A stretch of DNA of 64,000 nucleotides. It comes from Desulfurococcaceae archaeon (lineage in GTDB: Archaea > Thermoproteota > Thermoprotei_A > Sulfolobales > Ignisphaeraceae). The DNA lies in assembly GCA_020832925.1 (NCBI GenBank), contig JAJHRF010000001.1, positions 62,001 through 126,000 on the forward strand, written 5' to 3'. Position 1 is the first letter of the stretch. Every line of letters begins with the position of its first letter. The notes under the pieces were generated by a model, which was given only the letters and a program-made list of their open reading frames with translations, made no database searches and had not been told where the DNA came from. Position numbers and translations under genes: made by a program. Positions 15,998 through 24,278 of this stretch are shown piece after piece.

Positions 15998-16007
15998 CTT
16001 ATATAGG
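15998..16007 (+). promoter_or_regulatory. TATA box of the S-layer/stalk gene
   Basis: The element cttatatagg lies 45-54 bases upstream of ATG 16052, predicting a leader of about 20 bases that includes a strong Shine-Dalgarno sequence gggtga at about 16037-16042. Confidence 0.6.
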
Positions 16008-16051
16008 GGAGCCATAGCGATAACATAGTTCAGAGTGGGTGAATCTAAACC

Positions 16052-19000
16052 ATGTCGAATCTAAAACAAATCTCCACATACACAGTATTAACAGTATTAG
16101 TAGCCTCACTAATCCTACCAATAGCAACAGTATTAGGACAAATAGTAGGAGTACCTGTACAAATAGTTAGCGTTACATCTCCAGCATATCCGGGGGAAAC
16201 AGTTGCTGTAACGTTAGATATAGGGTTAGCTACAACAGTAACAGTAAGTCTATGTAACAATGCTGGCTGTGCATACACCTGGGCTTCACAGGTATTCACA
16301 CCTCCAACACCTGGTAGATACACATTAACATTGTCATTACCAGAGAAACTACCAGGTCTTACGAATTGGAACGCGACCTGTAGATATGGATATGTTTCAG
16401 TATCCACAGTATTTGGAGGTTTATCACAAGAGTTCTGTATAGCTCCAAAGATAAGAGTATCACCACCATCCACAGCACCAGTTAAACAAGATGGTTCTCC
16501 TGTAACTGTAACTGTTGAATTCCTAGGCTATGTACCTGGGGACACTGTTAGCCAAGTAGTGTTATCAGGACCAGCAACATACACTGTAACTGTTATACCA
16601 AGTGCCGCCATCGGATCTGATGGTTATGGAAGTACTACAGTTGATTTAAAAGCGATAACAGGTCAAGGAATACCGAGAGGAACATACAAAGTATATGGTG
16701 TAGGAACACAAACAACAGATTTCAGCAAAGCTAAACTAGGATCTCTCGAGATAAAACCACAGGTAGTTATAACACCAACTGAAGGCAATGGTAGATGTGA
16801 TGCAAGTGTATGTGAGTTAGAAAAAATCGGTATCTATGGATATGGTTTCGATCCCAATGTAGCTATAGTGAGCATACTTCTGAAGAACATTAACTTCACC
16901 AAGGTTATCTACACAGTTACACCGCCAACAGGTTTTGCAACAAATGCTAATGGATACTTCGAACTAACTAACTTGAAGCAGTATATTGCCGGTGGTAAAG
17001 GTACAAATATGACAGCTGGTCTATATATAGTGAATGTTACTCAAGCACCATTACCAAAGACTTTATCAAACACATCGACTATAGATCTTGCGACAGTTGG
17101 ATCTGTAGTAATATCAGAATCAGCTATAGTCTCAGCTCTAGGTGTAAGAGCTTCGATAACAGCTACATCCTATGTAGATGGAAAGCTAGACTACGTACCG
17201 AAGACATCGACAATGGCTTACACATTAACAGAAGTACTAAGAATAGATATAACCTATGCAGGTAAGAAATATCAGCTAGCAGCAAATGTTGAGGATCCAG
17301 CAACCAGAAGTGTGAGGTTTGCTCTATACAACACAACAGTTACACCATATGTAACAATGTTCTCAACAACAGCTACAGCAACACTTAATACAACTATAGG
17401 TGCATACATAGCTGATATATGGTTCAACATAGGTCCAGATTACACAACAACACCAACACCACCACCAGGTCAGTACAGGTACTGGGCATCGTTCTACATC
17501 TACCCCAACCAAATACTGTTGCTGCTTAGAGAGTGGAGTTTCATAGTAACAAAAGCTAACCTAACGATAACCTATGTAAACAAAGATACTGGTGTAACGA
17601 TTAAGAGGTTCTTCGTATACCCAACCAATATGAGTGTTGATACAGTGGTGGAAGTATCAGATAAATTCACAGAAGGAGGGATTGAGTGGTCTATAAGCTG
17701 GAGCTACGACCCATCAACAGAAGTTGCATCGATAAGTGTAACTGGCAAGCCTCTGAAAGGTCCAAGTTTCGAATTCAGAAACGTCTATTACATAGTGAGA
17801 TCACTACTAGTGTTGCTAACTCCGATGCCTATATTACCAGGTCAGAGCGTTACTATGGCTGCTTATGGTTATGCTCCAGGTAGGTACTGGGGTCATATAC
17901 CACCTGGTTACGATGATAACTATCTAGATGTGTACTGGGAGAAGATAGTTAGACTAGGCACATTTAGACTAGGTAAAGATGGTAACTTAACGTTCACCAT
18001 AACAATACCTTCAGATGCTTCGTTCGGTGTACACTATATATGGGGTGTCGATAAATGGAACTATGAGTACACGCTAGCTATAATAATTGGTGCTAGAGCA
18101 TACTACACAATAGTACCACCACCAGGGTTTGTTATACCTCCAACACCTACTGTAAGTGCTGGGTATATGGATAAGAGGGTTATGGTATGCCCATGCCCAG
18201 CAACATATGTAGGTCTAAGCTACTGTGATAAATGTGTTGTATATGTTGGTAGATGTGATTATCTTGGAGATGAGATAAAAGTTGTGTTATCCGGTGTATC
18301 ACCTGGAGAAACTATCACTGTATACTTTGCTGATAGAGCTATGAAAACTGTGAAAGCTAATACCTCAGTAGTTGAGGTAAGCTTTATAGTTCCAACAGTA
18401 CCTGAAGGCGATTACACGATATACGCTATTGGAACTGTTAGCGGTACAATATATGTTAGTGACTATTTCAACGGAACAAAGTTTGTAACAGCACCAGTTA
18501 TGGTAAGACCAAAGATACTGCTCGCAGACTTGAACAGAGATATATTACCAATACTTGTTGGACCAGGATTTGTTAGAGTACTCGGAACAGGATTCAGACC
18601 AGGTGTATCATTCGTAGGTATGCTAGTGAATAAGACAGATGCAGCTTTCACATTCAATGTACAGGTACAGAGATGGAGTGCAGATGATAGAGGTGTACTG
18701 ATAAACACCTATAGCAAAGATATTGTACCAGGTCTATACATACCAGCACTAGAACCAGGAGCATATGAAATCAGACTACTATACGTTGTAGGAGCTGATA
18801 CGAAGATGAGTTTACCAGGCTATGTCTACGTTATAAACAACCTAAGTATTGTAGCTACAAAACTTGACTTAGCAACTATAGCAAGTAAGATTGATAAAGT
18901 TGCAGATCTTGTACAGAAAGCTAGCGATGCTATAGCAAAAGTACAAGACGCTATTATAAACGCTTTAACACCTAGATTAACAGAGATCAAGAGTGCTATC

Positions 19001-19693
19001 GATAGTTTGAGCAGGACTGTTGCAACTAAGACTGATATAGATACGGTGGTAAAGAGTGTAAGCGATGTTGAAAGCCTTATAGTCTCGGTTATGGCGAGTA
19101 TAGCATATCTCAAAGATACTGTTGCTACTAAAGGTGATGTAATAACCTTAGTTGATACACTTAAGAAACTTGATACTATATTAACAGGTATTAACTCTGC
19201 TATAGGTAAACTAGATGATTTAAGTAGAACACTTAGCGATGTAGAGAAAGCTCTAGGAACAGTAGCTACTAAGAGTGATGTAGAGGATCTAAAGAGAACC
19301 ATACCTGTAGATGTTATAAACGAGATAAGAACTAGAGTAGCAACAGCTATCGATGCACTAACTCAAGCTAGAAATGAGATAGCCGCTATAAGAACAGATG
19401 TAACTGGATTGAAGACAGATGTAGCCGGTATCAAATCCGATGTAGCAACCGTTAAGTCAACAGTAGATGCTGTGAAAAGCGATACAATTAAACTAGCTGG
19501 TATTGAATCAACATTGAACGCTGTAAAAGGTGATACAGGTAGATTAGCTGGTGTTGAATCAAAGTTAGGATCTGTAGACGATACTGTATCAACAGTAAGA
19601 ACGCTAGTCATATTAGCATTAGTATTCGCAGTAATAGCAGCTGCAGCAGCTATCTACGCTACAATAGCTATATCAAGAGCTGTAGCAAAGTAA
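16052..19693 (+). CDS. Large S-layer or S-layer stalk protein (1213 aa) with coiled coil and C-terminal anchor
   Basis: Residues 1-30 form a Sec signal peptide (hydrophobic TVLTVLVASLILPIATVLG). Residues ~30-930 are rich in Thr, Val, Pro and Gly with repeated beta-sandwich-like units (PGETVAVTL, PGQSVTMAAYGYAPG, SPGETITVYF). One cysteine-rich patch is CPCPATYVGLSYCDKC. Residues ~933-1180 are a coiled coil containing four VATKxD units. A final hydrophobic helix (residues ~1183-1206) anchors the protein. This architecture matches crenarchaeal SlaB-type stalks, or a tetrabrachion-like fused S-layer protein. The strong promoter and Shine-Dalgarno sequence fit an abundant product. The family is inferred from architecture. 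Confidence 0.75.
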   Translation: MSNLKQISTYTVLTVLVASLILPIATVLGQIVGVPVQIVSVTSPAYPGETVAVTLDIGLATTVTVSLCNNAGCAYTWASQVFTPPTPGRYTLTLSLPEKLPGLTNWNATCRYGYVSVSTVFGGLSQEFCIAPKIRVSPPSTAPVKQDGSPVTVTVEFLGYVPGDTVSQVVLSGPATYTVTVIPSAAIGSDGYGSTTVDLKAITGQGIPRGTYKVYGVGTQTTDFSKAKLGSLEIKPQVVITPTEGNGRCDASVCELEKIGIYGYGFDPNVAIVSILLKNINFTKVIYTVTPPTGFATNANGYFELTNLKQYIAGGKGTNMTAGLYIVNVTQAPLPKTLSNTSTIDLATVGSVVISESAIVSALGVRASITATSYVDGKLDYVPKTSTMAYTLTEVLRIDITYAGKKYQLAANVEDPATRSVRFALYNTTVTPYVTMFSTTATATLNTTIGAYIADIWFNIGPDYTTTPTPPPGQYRYWASFYIYPNQILLLLREWSFIVTKANLTITYVNKDTGVTIKRFFVYPTNMSVDTVVEVSDKFTEGGIEWSISWSYDPSTEVASISVTGKPLKGPSFEFRNVYYIVRSLLVLLTPMPILPGQSVTMAAYGYAPGRYWGHIPPGYDDNYLDVYWEKIVRLGTFRLGKDGNLTFTITIPSDASFGVHYIWGVDKWNYEYTLAIIIGARAYYTIVPPPGFVIPPTPTVSAGYMDKRVMVCPCPATYVGLSYCDKCVVYVGRCDYLGDEIKVVLSGVSPGETITVYFADRAMKTVKANTSVVEVSFIVPTVPEGDYTIYAIGTVSGTIYVSDYFNGTKFVTAPVMVRPKILLADLNRDILPILVGPGFVRVLGTGFRPGVSFVGMLVNKTDAAFTFNVQVQRWSADDRGVLINTYSKDIVPGLYIPALEPGAYEIRLLYVVGADTKMSLPGYVYVINNLSIVATKLDLATIASKIDKVADLVQKASDAIAKVQDAIINALTPRLTEIKSAIDSLSRTVATKTDIDTVVKSVSDVESLIVSVMASIAYLKDTVATKGDVITLVDTLKKLDTILTGINSAIGKLDDLSRTLSDVEKALGTVATKSDVEDLKRTIPVDVINEIRTRVATAIDALTQARNEIAAIRTDVTGLKTDVAGIKSDVATVKSTVDAVKSDTIKLAGIESTLNAVKGDTGRLAGVESKLGSVDDTVSTVRTLVILALVFAVIAAAAAIYATIAISRAVAK

Positions 19694-19817
19694 GATAATA
19701 ACTACTTTAAATAATTCCATAAATATTTTTGAATTAAATAATTTTTTAACTTAAATATAGCATTATTCTCTGATTATATGTTATAATCTGCGAATTTTCA
19801 TATTTTTGCAGAATAAG

Positions 19818-19828
19818 GTTTATAATCC
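19818..19828 (+). promoter_or_regulatory. TATA-like element upstream of purA
   Basis: The element gtttataatcc, with purine-rich gaataag before it, lies about 140 bases upstream of purA and 35-45 bases upstream of a 31-codon ORF. The position fits a promoter for a leader that includes this short ORF. Confidence 0.4.
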
Positions 19829-19861
19829 TGACCTTATCTTAAACTAGAAGCAAAGGATATA

Positions 19862-19957
19862 GTGTATCTACTTAGAGTGTTAGATGTAAATAGACTTAAT
19901 AGTTTTATAGATAGATCTAAGTTGAGAGTGGAGGATATAGTGTTTCTAGGGTGGTAG
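19862..19957 (+). CDS. Short 31-codon ORF in the purA leader, doubtful
   Basis: GTG at 19862 opens a 31-codon frame (GTG TAT CTA CTT ...) that ends at TAG 19955-19957, 4 bases before the purA ATG. It is preceded by aaagga, a possible ribosome-binding site, and lies downstream of a TATA-like element. Its peptide ends VEDIVFLGW. It could be a leader peptide coupling translation to purA, a gene remnant, or chance. I recognise no homologue. Confidence 0.25.
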   Translation: MYLLRVLDVNRLNSFIDRSKLRVEDIVFLGW

Positions 19958-19961
19958 AGAT

Positions 19962-20987
19962 ATGCCTTTAGCAATAGTTGTAGGAGGGTTCTTTGGTGAT
20001 GAAGGTAAAGGTAAGGTTGCAGGGTATCTTGGGTATACTGATAAACCTGGTATCGCTGTTAGATGTGGATCTATAAATGCTGGTCATACTGTTGTTTATA
20101 ACAATAGGGTTTGGAAGCTTAGGATAGTTCCATCGTTTTTCTTAAGCTGGAGAACGAGGTTGTTGATAGCCTCTGGAGCTCTTATTAGATTAGATGTTCT
20201 GTTTAGAGAAATTGAGGAAACAGGTGTTAGAGGGAGGCTGTTTGTCGATAAACATACCGGTGTTATAGAGGATAGACATGTAGAGATGGAGAAATCTGAT
20301 GAATTTCTATCGAAAGTTATAGGCTCAACTCTCCAAGGTGTAGGTGCAGCTATGGTTGATAGAGTTCTTAGGAGGCTTAGGCTAGCTAAAGATGTTAAAG
20401 AGTTGAGCGATCTCATCGTCGATGTAGCTTTAGAAGTTAACGAAGCTCTTGATCGTGGAGAACTTGTCTATATAGAGGGTGTTCAAGGTACTTTCCTCAG
20501 CTTATACCACGGAACGTATCCTTATGTAACTAGTAGAGATACAACTGCATCAGCATTCCTATCCGAGGTAGGTGTAGGTCCTAAGAGAGTAGACCATGTT
20601 ATAGTTGTATTCAAATCCTATGTAACGAGAGTTGGCGGGGGACCTCTGGAGAACGAATTGTCGTTGGAAGAAGCTCAGAAAATGGGTTTGTTAGAGGTAG
20701 CTACGGTAACTGGTAGAGTAAGACGCGTAGCTCCTTTCAATATAGGGTTAGCGAAAAGAGCTGTAATGCTTAACTCTGCTACACAGATAGCTATAACAAG
20801 ACTCGATGCACTATTTAAAGAAGATAGATGTGTTAGAGAATGGTCTAAACTATCTTTGAATGCTCGTAGATGGATTGAAGAGCTGGAGAACATTCTTAAA
20901 GTACCTCTAACGCTTATCGGTACTGGCGAAGATATCCTCTGTATGGTTGATAGGAGGGAGGAGCTTGGGTTTGGGTGGAGAAGATGA
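19962..20987 (+). CDS. purA: Adenylosuccinate synthetase, short archaeal form
   Basis: A 341-aa enzyme that joins IMP and aspartate using GTP, the first committed step to AMP. The N-terminal GTP site GGFFGDEGKGKV and the IMP-binding CGSINAGHTV are clear, as are LQGVGAAMVDR, IEGVQGTFLSLYHGTYPYVTS and KSYVTRVGGGP. At 341 aa it lacks insertions of the ~430-aa bacterial enzyme, which is normal for hyperthermophilic archaea. ATG start. The end overlaps the FAD oxidoreductase start region, so they are coupled. Confidence 0.95.
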   Translation: MPLAIVVGGFFGDEGKGKVAGYLGYTDKPGIAVRCGSINAGHTVVYNNRVWKLRIVPSFFLSWRTRLLIASGALIRLDVLFREIEETGVRGRLFVDKHTGVIEDRHVEMEKSDEFLSKVIGSTLQGVGAAMVDRVLRRLRLAKDVKELSDLIVDVALEVNEALDRGELVYIEGVQGTFLSLYHGTYPYVTSRDTTASAFLSEVGVGPKRVDHVIVVFKSYVTRVGGGPLENELSLEEAQKMGLLEVATVTGRVRRVAPFNIGLAKRAVMLNSATQIAITRLDALFKEDRCVREWSKLSLNARRWIEELENILKVPLTLIGTGEDILCMVDRREELGFGWRR

Positions 20988-22444
20988 GGAGCTACGACGT
21001 AGCTGTAGTTGGAGGAGGTGTTGCAGGTCTATTTGCATCACATGAACTAGCTCAGTACAGTAAAGGTAGACTAAGGATAGCTGTTATCGAGATGGGTAGT
21101 AAGAATCCTTACAGATCTTGCCCTATGCTAAACTTGAAAAGATTGGCAAGAGATAGAGAATGTGTTAACTGCTCACCATGCAATGTTTTATCAGGTATAG
21201 GTGGGGCTGTAACATTTAGTAGCGGTACTATGAATCTTAGACCCGATATAGGTGGTGATCTAGATAAACTACTCGGTAGTTGGGAAGAAGCTGAAACCTT
21301 GATATACTACGTAGACTCAATACTTGTAAAATTCGGTGCACCTAACAATCTCTACAAAATAGACCCTGAACAAGCTTCAGAATTAGAACGTTTAGCTGCT
21401 AAAGCAGGTGCAAAATTTATTCCAACACCTCAGAGGTTAATAGGTTCTGATAATATGCCTAAGGTTATAGCGAATATGTTGAAGTTCCTAGAGGAGAGCG
21501 GAGTACATATAATTGATAGAACTGTCGTCGAGGATATGGTTCAAGAAGGTGGTAGATATGTACTGAAAACTAGCTCAGGTGATATTGAAGCTCGCTACGT
21601 AATCATAGCCCCTGGTAGAGTAGGTGCTGAATGGTTTTCAGAATTCGCTAAAAGAAGAGGAGTAGATGTGGAACCAGGGCCTCTTGATATAGGTGTAAGA
21701 GTTGAAGTACCTGCATACGTTATGGAGCCTATAACGAAGGTTGTTAGAGATCCGAAAATAATTATGTATACGAAGAGTTACGACGATAAGGTAAGAACTT
21801 TTTGTACAAATCCTTATGGGCTTGTAGTTGAGGAAAGGTATCCGGATGGTTCTGTAGGTGTTAATGGGGAGAGTTTTACGAATATAAAGACTAAGAACAC
21901 GAATTTTGCTTTACTTGTAACAACGAGACTTACAGATCCTTTCGAGGATACAATAGCTTATGGAAAAAGTATTGCAAGACTTGCAACGAAATTAGGTGGA
22001 GGGAAGCCTATTATACAAAGGTTTGGAGATCTAGAAGCAGGTAGGAGAAGTACTTGGGGTAGGATAGAGAGAAGTGTTGTTGAACCTACGTTGAAAACTG
22101 TAACACCGGGCGATATAGCTATGGCATACCCCTACAGAGTTGTTGTAAACATAATCGAGGCTCTAAAGAGATTAGATACAATTATACCTGGAGTAGCATC
22201 GCCTCAAACCTTGCTCTACGCACCTGAGATAAAGTTCTACAGTATTAAAGCAAGAGTCTCTAGAGAACTCGAAACAAATCTTCGAAATGTATTCGTTACA
22301 GGTGATGGTGTAGGTCTTTCAAGAGGTATGAATGTAGCAGCAGCTACAGGTGTTATAGCTGCTAGAGCGATATTGATAAGAGAAGGTTTCGATATAGACC
22401 TGATCCCAGAGGTTCAACATAAACCTCTAGAGATAATACCATAA
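20984..22444 (+). CDS. FAD-dependent oxidoreductase
   Basis: A 486-aa protein from ATG 20984, within the last codons of purA; GTG 20975 is part of the Shine-Dalgarno sequence ggtgg. The N-terminal Rossmann motif VVGGGVAGLFA binds FAD. A cysteine cluster (RECVNCSPCNVLSG) follows at residues ~60-75. GGAVTFSSGTMN and, near the C-terminus, VFVTGDGVGLSRGMNVAAATG complete the flavin site. It resembles the uncharacterised FAD-dependent dehydrogenases of the COG2509 type, as I remember them. The substrate is unknown. Cotranscription with purA may be only organisational. Confidence 0.8.
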   Translation: MRSYDVAVVGGGVAGLFASHELAQYSKGRLRIAVIEMGSKNPYRSCPMLNLKRLARDRECVNCSPCNVLSGIGGAVTFSSGTMNLRPDIGGDLDKLLGSWEEAETLIYYVDSILVKFGAPNNLYKIDPEQASELERLAAKAGAKFIPTPQRLIGSDNMPKVIANMLKFLEESGVHIIDRTVVEDMVQEGGRYVLKTSSGDIEARYVIIAPGRVGAEWFSEFAKRRGVDVEPGPLDIGVRVEVPAYVMEPITKVVRDPKIIMYTKSYDDKVRTFCTNPYGLVVEERYPDGSVGVNGESFTNIKTKNTNFALLVTTRLTDPFEDTIAYGKSIARLATKLGGGKPIIQRFGDLEAGRRSTWGRIERSVVEPTLKTVTPGDIAMAYPYRVVVNIIEALKRLDTIIPGVASPQTLLYAPEIKFYSIKARVSRELETNLRNVFVTGDGVGLSRGMNVAAATGVIAARAILIREGFDIDLIPEVQHKPLEIIP

Positions 22445-22495
22445 CATACTCAGCAACAGCAAACTACTGCAAGAAGATTGTTATTTGTAGTTAAG

Positions 22496-23131
22496 TTACA
22501 GATATTCTTTAACATACTTAGCTATAATTTCGGCTGCTAGTTTAACAGAGTGGAAAGCTTTTTTACCGTAGTTTATGAAGATTATATCAAGTTTAGCTGA
22601 AGTTTTTATCAAGCTCTCTCTAAGAATTGATTCATGATGTCTAGGTACTACAGCTACTATTTCCCTATGGTAGCTAAGCTTAGGTAGTACTTGTGATAGA
22701 AGATCTACAAATAGTTGACGATATGTAGATGTTAGTTCGTGTACAGGGTAATCGTAGTTTGCGAAAGGGTAGTATATATCTAGCTCCCTAGGAACTAGAA
22801 TCATAGGTTCAGATAGTATATATACCTGAACATATTCATAAACACCGTTCTTACGAAGAACAGATTCAGCAATTCTATGTGTAGCAGAAGCTCTGTAAGG
22901 TTTTACAGAAGAACAAGGCATTATAAGAGCGTACCTTCTCTCACACAATCTAGGATCGAAATACTTTAATAGAAATCTATGCCATAGCTTGATATGAGGA
23001 TGGTTAAAGAGGTTTTCTACATCATTTCTAAGAATCTTTATACCAGGTGGTATAGATAGAAGCTTGTTAGCCATGTCCTCGCCTAATTCATTATACAGGT
23101 AATCTATGTAAATCTTCACCAGCTTACACAT
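22496..23131 (-). CDS. Stand-alone ArcS-core (DUF5591-like) protein
   Basis: A 211-aa protein from ATG 23131 (a TTG lies one codon upstream). The central motif MPCSSVKPYRASATHRIAES matches the conserved PCSxxKPYxxSxxH signature of archaeosine synthase ArcS. The following LSEPMILVPRELDIYYPFANYDYPV is also typical of that domain. ArcS acts on preQ0 at position 15 of tRNA. The full-length euryarchaeal enzyme has extra TGT-like and PUA domains that are absent here. So this could be the crenarchaeal minimal form or a relative with another role. Followed on the same strand by no close partner. Confidence 0.7.
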   Translation of the reverse strand: MCKLVKIYIDYLYNELGEDMANKLLSIPPGIKILRNDVENLFNHPHIKLWHRFLLKYFDPRLCERRYALIMPCSSVKPYRASATHRIAESVLRKNGVYEYVQVYILSEPMILVPRELDIYYPFANYDYPVHELTSTYRQLFVDLLSQVLPKLSYHREIVAVVPRHHESILRESLIKTSAKLDIIFINYGKKAFHSVKLAAEIIAKYVKEYL

Positions 23132-23261
23132 CAATAAACCCTAATACAAATCTCGTTACATAGTTGTAGATAAGAATATAGTATCGATAAAGAGTTGACC
23201 TAAGATTCTCAACCTCGATACACACTTAAATATTTGCTAGATATACTTCGTTCAAGATAGT

Positions 23262-23705
23262 TTAGGTATCGGGGATTTTCTCCTTACTTACAACAACAAT
23301 GTTCTCTATAGCTGTGTATGGGTATTGACCTTTCTCGTCTTTCTCATACTTTTTAACTATATCCCATATATTAAGTAACGAAATAGAGACTGCTGTTAAA
23401 GCCTCCATTTCAACACCTGTTCTCTCTCTAGCCTTAACTGTTACCTCTACACACACTTTATCCTCTTCAACCCATACCCGGGGTTCTACATAGTCTATCC
23501 TTATAGGGTGGCAAAACGGAAGTAGGAGGTAGGTTTTCTTAGCACTCTCAATAGCTACTATCTGCGTAACCGCGATAACATCTCCTTTCTCAACCTCTTT
23601 ACTAACAATCTTATCTATAGTATCTTTGCGAAGTCTTATACAACCTCTAGCTGTAGCAACTCTATACACTTCCCCCTTTAAACTAACGTCAACCATTCTA
23701 GCCAT
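23262..23705 (-). CDS. moaC: Cyclic pyranopterin monophosphate synthase MoaC
   Basis: A 147-aa protein that, with MoaA, converts GTP to cyclic pyranopterin monophosphate in molybdenum/tungsten cofactor synthesis. Typical motifs: MVDVSLKGEVYRVATARG at the N-terminus, LLLPFCHPIRIDYV, VTVKARERTGVEMEALTAVSISLLNIWDIVKKYEKDEKGQYP. The KKYEKD segment includes the catalytic lysine. ATG at 23705, with gagggtg as Shine-Dalgarno and TATA-like sequence (cgtataaag) about 25 bases further upstream. No other moa gene is in the window. Confidence 0.95.
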   Translation of the reverse strand: MARMVDVSLKGEVYRVATARGCIRLRKDTIDKIVSKEVEKGDVIAVTQIVAIESAKKTYLLLPFCHPIRIDYVEPRVWVEEDKVCVEVTVKARERTGVEMEALTAVSISLLNIWDIVKKYEKDEKGQYPYTAIENIVVVSKEKIPDT

Positions 23706-23793
23706 GGATTTACACCCTCTAAAACTTTATACGTAACCACATATAAAGATCTATAGTGATATTACATCAAGTATCAGTAATAATAACGGTGTT

Positions 23794-23808
23794 CTGAGCT
23801 AAGCTCAG
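23794..23808. repeat. Perfect 15-bp palindrome upstream of moaC
   Basis: CTGAGCTAAGCTCAG has two 7-base arms around one base. It lies about 90 bases upstream of the moaC start and about 50 bases downstream of the zinc-finger gene stop (both genes on the minus strand). It may be a regulator site or a compact hairpin. Confidence 0.35.
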
Positions 23809-23858
23809 TCTTTCTATCAACATATCTTCAAAGTTTTAGTATGCTGAGATTCGGTAGT

Positions 23859-24131
23859 TTAAGTTGTTTCATCTATTAGTTTCTCAAGTTCATACATATG
23901 ATTCTTTATTAAATGGGAGACTAGTGCAGGTGCTCTTAGAAACTTCTTTTTACAGAATGGGCATATCCTTAACCCTCTATAAGGATTAAGTTTTTCAGTA
24001 GCTTTTTTAGCAGAAGAATATTTCTCGAAATAGTGTTTATCACCGAAAGAAGGTTTTAATCCAGCAAGCCATCGAGCTATAGACTTTATAACTTTATCAC
24101 GATCACGAGTATTAAGAGCCAAGATCTGCAC
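23859..24131 (-). CDS. Small C2H2 zinc-finger protein
   Basis: A 90-aa basic protein with one classical-looking finger in its C-terminal half: CPFCKKKFLRAPALVSHLIKNH, that is C-x2-C-x12-H-x4-H. The N-terminal half (IKSIARWLAGLKPSFG) has no recognised domain. Small C2H2 proteins of this kind are frequent in crenarchaea and may bind DNA or RNA. GTG start at 24131, divergent from the Lon-like protease gene. Confidence 0.7.
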   Translation of the reverse strand: MQILALNTRDRDKVIKSIARWLAGLKPSFGDKHYFEKYSSAKKATEKLNPYRGLRICPFCKKKFLRAPALVSHLIKNHMYELEKLIDETT

Positions 24132-24278
24132 CTAACTGAGATACTTTTAAGCAAGGGCTCTATTTAAATACTGATCTGATTATAGTAGTAAATATTATAA
24201 ACGAATTGTGAGCAAAGTATTTAATATATAAGTTTTTCTGTATGTTTATGGTTACACATGTGTTGGTGTGGTAACTCT

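Noticed and set aside
18826-19611. Long minus-strand ORFs (158 and 82 aa) antisense to the S-layer coiled coil
   Set aside because: They are shadows of a repetitive Ala/Val/Thr/Lys-rich coding region with no start signals of their own.
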